Source: Clostridia bacterium (GTDB lineage: Bacteria; Bacillota_A; Clostridia; Christensenellales; Aristaeellaceae). Taken from it: DNA of 8,045 nucleotides. Made by a program: the position numbers and the translations under genes. Below, one piece after another: positions 5,695 through 8,045 of the stretch. Location of the stretch: positions 1 to 8,045 of the forward strand of contig JAGBBE010000049.1 of assembly GCA_017938645.1 (NCBI GenBank), written 5' to 3'. The notes under the pieces are model-generated. The model saw nothing but the letters and a program-made list of their open reading frames with translations. It did not search any database and was not told where the DNA came from. How positions within the stretch are numbered: position 1 is the first letter of the stretch; each line of letters begins with the position of its first letter.

Positions 5695-6981
5695 ATGATT
5701 GACATCAAATTCCTGCGTGAGAATCCCGAAGTGGTTCGCCAGAACATCCGCAACAAGTTCCAGGATCACAAGCTGCCCATGGTGGACGAAGTGATCGCGC
5801 TCGACGCCGAAAACCGCGCCTATATCCTCGAGGCTGACACCCTGCGCGCCAACCGCAACAAGCTCTCCAAGCAGATCGGCGGCCTGATGGCCAAGGGTCA
5901 GAAGGAAGAGGCTGAAAAGGTCAAGCAGCAGGTCAACGAGCAGTCCGCCCGTCTGGCTGAGTGCGAAGCCAAGGAAGAGGAACTGGCCGAGAAGATCAAG
6001 CAGATCATGATGAAGATCCCCAACATCATCGATCCTACCGTGCCGATCGGCAAGGATGACAGCGAGAACGTCGAAATCCAGAAGTACGGCGAGCCTGTCG
6101 TGCCCGAGTTCGAGGTTCCCTATCATACCGATATCATGGAACGCTTCGACGGCATCGATCTCGATTCTGCCCGCCGCGTTGCCGGCAACGGCTTCTATTA
6201 CCTGATGGGTGATATCGCCCGCCTGCACTCCGCTGTGATCTCCTATGCCCGCGATTTCATGATCGACCGCGGCTTTACCTACTGCATCCCGCCTTTCATG
6301 ATCCGCTCCGACGTTGTGACCGGCGTTATGAGCTTTGCGGAAATGGAAGCCATGATGTACAAGATCGAGGGCGAGGATCTTTACCTGATCGGCACCTCCG
6401 AGCACTCCATGATCGGCAAGTTCATCGACCAGATCATCCCCGGCGAACAGCTGCCCCAGACCCTGACCAGCTACTCTCCCTGCTTCCGCAAGGAAAAGGG
6501 CGCTCACGGCATTGAAGAGCGCGGCGTGTACCGCATCCATCAGTTCGAAAAGCAGGAAATGATCGTTGTCTGCAAGCCTGAAGACTCCAAGATGTGGTAT
6601 GACAAGCTCTGGCAGAACACCGTCGATCTCTTCCGCTCCCTCGATATCCCGGTCCGCACCCTCGAGTGCTGCTCCGGCGACCTGGCTGACCTCAAGGTCA
6701 AGTCCTGCGACGTTGAAGCCTGGTCTCCCCGTCAGAAGAAGTACTTCGAAGTTGGCTCCTGCTCCAACCTCGGCGACGCTCAGGCCCGCCGCCTGCGCAT
6801 CCGCATCAACGACGGCGGCAAGAAGTACCTTGCCCACACCCTCAACAACACCGTGGTGGCTCCGCCCCGCATGCTGATTGCCTTCCTCGAGAACAATCTC
6901 TGCGCCGACGGCACCGTGAGGATCCCCGAAGCTCTCCGTCCCTACATGGGCGGCAAGGAAGTCCTCATTTCCAAGCACTGA
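5695..6981 (+). CDS. serS: Seryl-tRNA synthetase
   Basis: The cytoplasmic class II enzyme that charges tRNA-Ser with serine (and serves selenocysteine tRNA where present). It has 428 residues, the normal length. ATG 5695 has GAGGTG (5682-5687) seven bases upstream. Residues 1-105 are the tRNA-binding arm: MIDIKFLRENPEVVRQN, then a charged coiled coil at about 30-105. The catalytic core shows TSEHS (234-238), motif 2 with FRKEKGAHG (264-272) and YRIHQFEKQE (279-288), and FEVGSCSNLGDAQARR (351-366) for serine binding and dimer contacts. Motif 3 reads HTLNNTVVAPPR (381-392) with the class II Arg392, unlike the usual bacterial LNGSGLAVGR. Codon use is strongly biased, as in ackA. It is first in a unit with orf63 and valS behind a T-box. 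Confidence 0.97.
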   Translation: MIDIKFLRENPEVVRQNIRNKFQDHKLPMVDEVIALDAENRAYILEADTLRANRNKLSKQIGGLMAKGQKEEAEKVKQQVNEQSARLAECEAKEEELAEKIKQIMMKIPNIIDPTVPIGKDDSENVEIQKYGEPVVPEFEVPYHTDIMERFDGIDLDSARRVAGNGFYYLMGDIARLHSAVISYARDFMIDRGFTYCIPPFMIRSDVVTGVMSFAEMEAMMYKIEGEDLYLIGTSEHSMIGKFIDQIIPGEQLPQTLTSYSPCFRKEKGAHGIEERGVYRIHQFEKQEMIVVCKPEDSKMWYDKLWQNTVDLFRSLDIPVRTLECCSGDLADLKVKSCDVEAWSPRQKKYFEVGSCSNLGDAQARRLRIRINDGGKKYLAHTLNNTVVAPPRMLIAFLENNLCADGTVRIPEALRPYMGGKEVLISKH

Positions 6982-7016
6982 GTGCTTTCGGATGAATACG
7001 GAAAGGAGGCGTTTGG

Positions 7017-7208
7017 ATGAACTGGCAGAAGATGCTTGACCGGCTGAGTATTCCGGGTTTGCTGCTTCTTGTGCTGGGAGCGGTCATGGGCATGAATGCT
7101 TCAAAAATCGCCAAAACTGAACGCCTCGCTTTCGTTTTGCGTGTGGCAGGGGTCGTACTGGCGCTGGCTGGTGCGCTCATTCTGCTGGACTTCATTCCTG
7201 GACTGTAA
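7017..7208 (+). CDS. Small two-helix membrane protein, unknown function
   Basis: A 63-residue protein starting at ATG 7017 with AAAGGAGG (7002-7009) seven bases upstream, one of the best ribosome binding sites here. Two hydrophobic segments, about residues 12-27 (IPGLLLLVLGAVMGMN) and 38-59, are joined by a short polar loop ASKIAKTER with net positive charge, suggesting a helical hairpin with the loop inside. No family is recognised. It lies 35 bases after serS and 27 bases before valS, so it is almost certainly on the same transcript. The strong start site and tight spacing argue for a real gene. Role unknown; a general small membrane protein carried along in the operon is as likely as a link to tRNA charging. 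Confidence 0.75.
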   Translation: MNWQKMLDRLSIPGLLLLVLGAVMGMNASKIAKTERLAFVLRVAGVVLALAGALILLDFIPGL

Positions 7209-7235
7209 TCAATCCACCATACGGAGGGAATCAAC

Positions 7236-8045
7236 ATGGGATTCGAAATGGAAAAGGTATATAATCCTCAGGCCATTGAGGATAAACTTTACAAGATGTG
7301 GGAAGAAAGCGGCGCTTTCATCGCCAGGCGTGAAGAGGGCAAGAAGCCCTTCACCATCGTGATGCCGCCTCCCAACATCACCGGACAATTGCACATGGGT
7401 CATGCGATGGACTGCCTCCTGCAGGACGCGCCGATCCGCTATCACCGCATGAAGGGCGACCCCACCCTTTGGCTGCCCGGCACCGACCACGCCGCCATCG
7501 CCACCGAAGTCAAGATTGTGGCTGCCATGGCTGAAGAAGGGCTGACCAAGGAAAGCCTTGGCCGCGAGGGTTTCCTCAAGCGCGCCTGGGAGTGGAAGAA
7601 GGAATACGGCGGACGCATCGTCAACCAGCAGCGCCGCATGGGCATCAGCTGCGACTGGAGCCGCGAGCGCTTCACCATGGACGAGGGCTGCTCCAAGGCC
7701 GTGCGCGAGACCTTCTGCCGCCTGTATGAAAAGGGCCTGATCTACCGCGGAAACCGCCTGGTCAACTGGTGCCCCCAGTGCCAGTCCGCGATTTCTGACG
7801 CGGAAGTGGAACACAAGGAGATGGACGGCAACTTCTGGCACATCCTCTATCCTGTCAAGGAAACGGGCGAACTGCTGGAACTGGCCACCACCCGTCCTGA
7901 GACCATGCTGGGCGATACCGGCGTGGCCGTGAACCCCGAGGATGAGAAGCTCAAGCATCTCATCGGCAAGAAGTGCGTCCTGCCCATCATGAACCGGGAG
8001 ATCCCCATCGTGGGCGACGAGTACTGTGAGATCGGCTTCGGTACC
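7236..8045 (+). CDS. valS: Valyl-tRNA synthetase, N-terminal part (3' end outside window)
   Basis: The class Ia synthetase that charges tRNA-Val. The first 270 codons of a protein usually near 880 residues are present and the frame runs open off the window. ATG 7236 follows GGAGGG (7223-7228) by seven bases. Seen: the N-terminal start EKVYNPQAIEDKLYKMWEE (6-24), the HIGH-region motif PPPNITGQLHMGH (44-56), PGTDHAAIATE (81-91), the CDWSRERFTMDE block (139-150), WCPQCQSAISDAEVEH (178-193), and the start of the editing domain with ATTRPETMLGDT (217-228). The KMSKS motif and anticodon domain lie outside. No T-box or promoter was seen in the 27 bases before it, so expression should depend on the leader upstream of serS. 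Confidence 0.97.
   Translation, partial: MGFEMEKVYNPQAIEDKLYKMWEESGAFIARREEGKKPFTIVMPPPNITGQLHMGHAMDCLLQDAPIRYHRMKGDPTLWLPGTDHAAIATEVKIVAAMAEEGLTKESLGREGFLKRAWEWKKEYGGRIVNQQRRMGISCDWSRERFTMDEGCSKAVRETFCRLYEKGLIYRGNRLVNWCPQCQSAISDAEVEHKEMDGNFWHILYPVKETGELLELATTRPETMLGDTGVAVNPEDEKLKHLIGKKCVLPIMNREIPIVGDEYCEIGFGT

Noticed and set aside
5668..6978. 436-codon open frame on the - strand opposite serS
   Set aside because: Its translation is low-complexity, rich in V, G, D, H and A, as expected for the complement of strongly codon-biased coding DNA. serS on the + strand is unambiguous.
1..8045. CRISPR array, insertion sequence, tRNA or rRNA gene, defence system
   Set aside because: No regularly spaced repeats, transposase frames, terminal repeats, tRNA cloverleafs or rRNA motifs were seen on either strand.

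Overview
The window reads as a chromosomal housekeeping segment from a Gram-positive anaerobe, most likely a fairly GC-rich Clostridia-type Bacillota. The reasons are: an acetate kinase gene for fermentative ATP production; the yceD(DUF177)-rpmF pair that often lies next to ackA in Clostridia; strong AGGAGG-type ribosome binding sites; a T-box leader in front of a tRNA synthetase gene; and a ValRS with clostridial-looking motifs. All genes are on the + strand. The species cannot be fixed from the sequence.

Layout. 1-552 is the C-terminal half of acetate kinase (ackA), followed by a perfect 13-bp inverted repeat. 661-4402 holds two tandem, overlapping genes for paralogous polytopic membrane proteins of about 626 residues. 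They look like the DUF6020 family and, by inference, GT-C-type glycosyltransferases. 4399-4914 is yceD/DUF177, coupled to the second membrane gene by an ATGA overlap. A perfect-consensus promoter (4946-4974) then starts a highly structured leader of about 190 nt before rpmF (ribosomal protein L32, 5171-5362). A second hairpin and a complete T-box leader (about 5421-5669) precede serS (5695-6981). A 63-codon two-helix membrane protein gene (7017-7208) follows, and then valS (7236 to the window edge, N-terminal 270 codons).

How it fits together. Ribosome and translation genes (yceD, rpmF, serS, valS) are grouped. rpmF has its own strong promoter, and serS-orf63-valS looks like one transcript under T-box control. 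The two membrane proteins are the accessory element: they sit between ackA and yceD, and their codon use is less biased than that of the surrounding highly expressed genes.

The most interesting points are in the RNA. The T-box in front of serS carries features that fit valine better than serine: a GUC triplet followed by a purine in the specifier loop, and a UGGU antiterminator bulge that fits an A discriminator base. valS is the third gene of the unit. The rpmF leader folds into several strong hairpins that I do not recognise as a named family, and it also contains a 30-codon ORF whose stop overlaps the rpmF Shine-Dalgarno. No mobile element, CRISPR array, tRNA or rRNA was seen.
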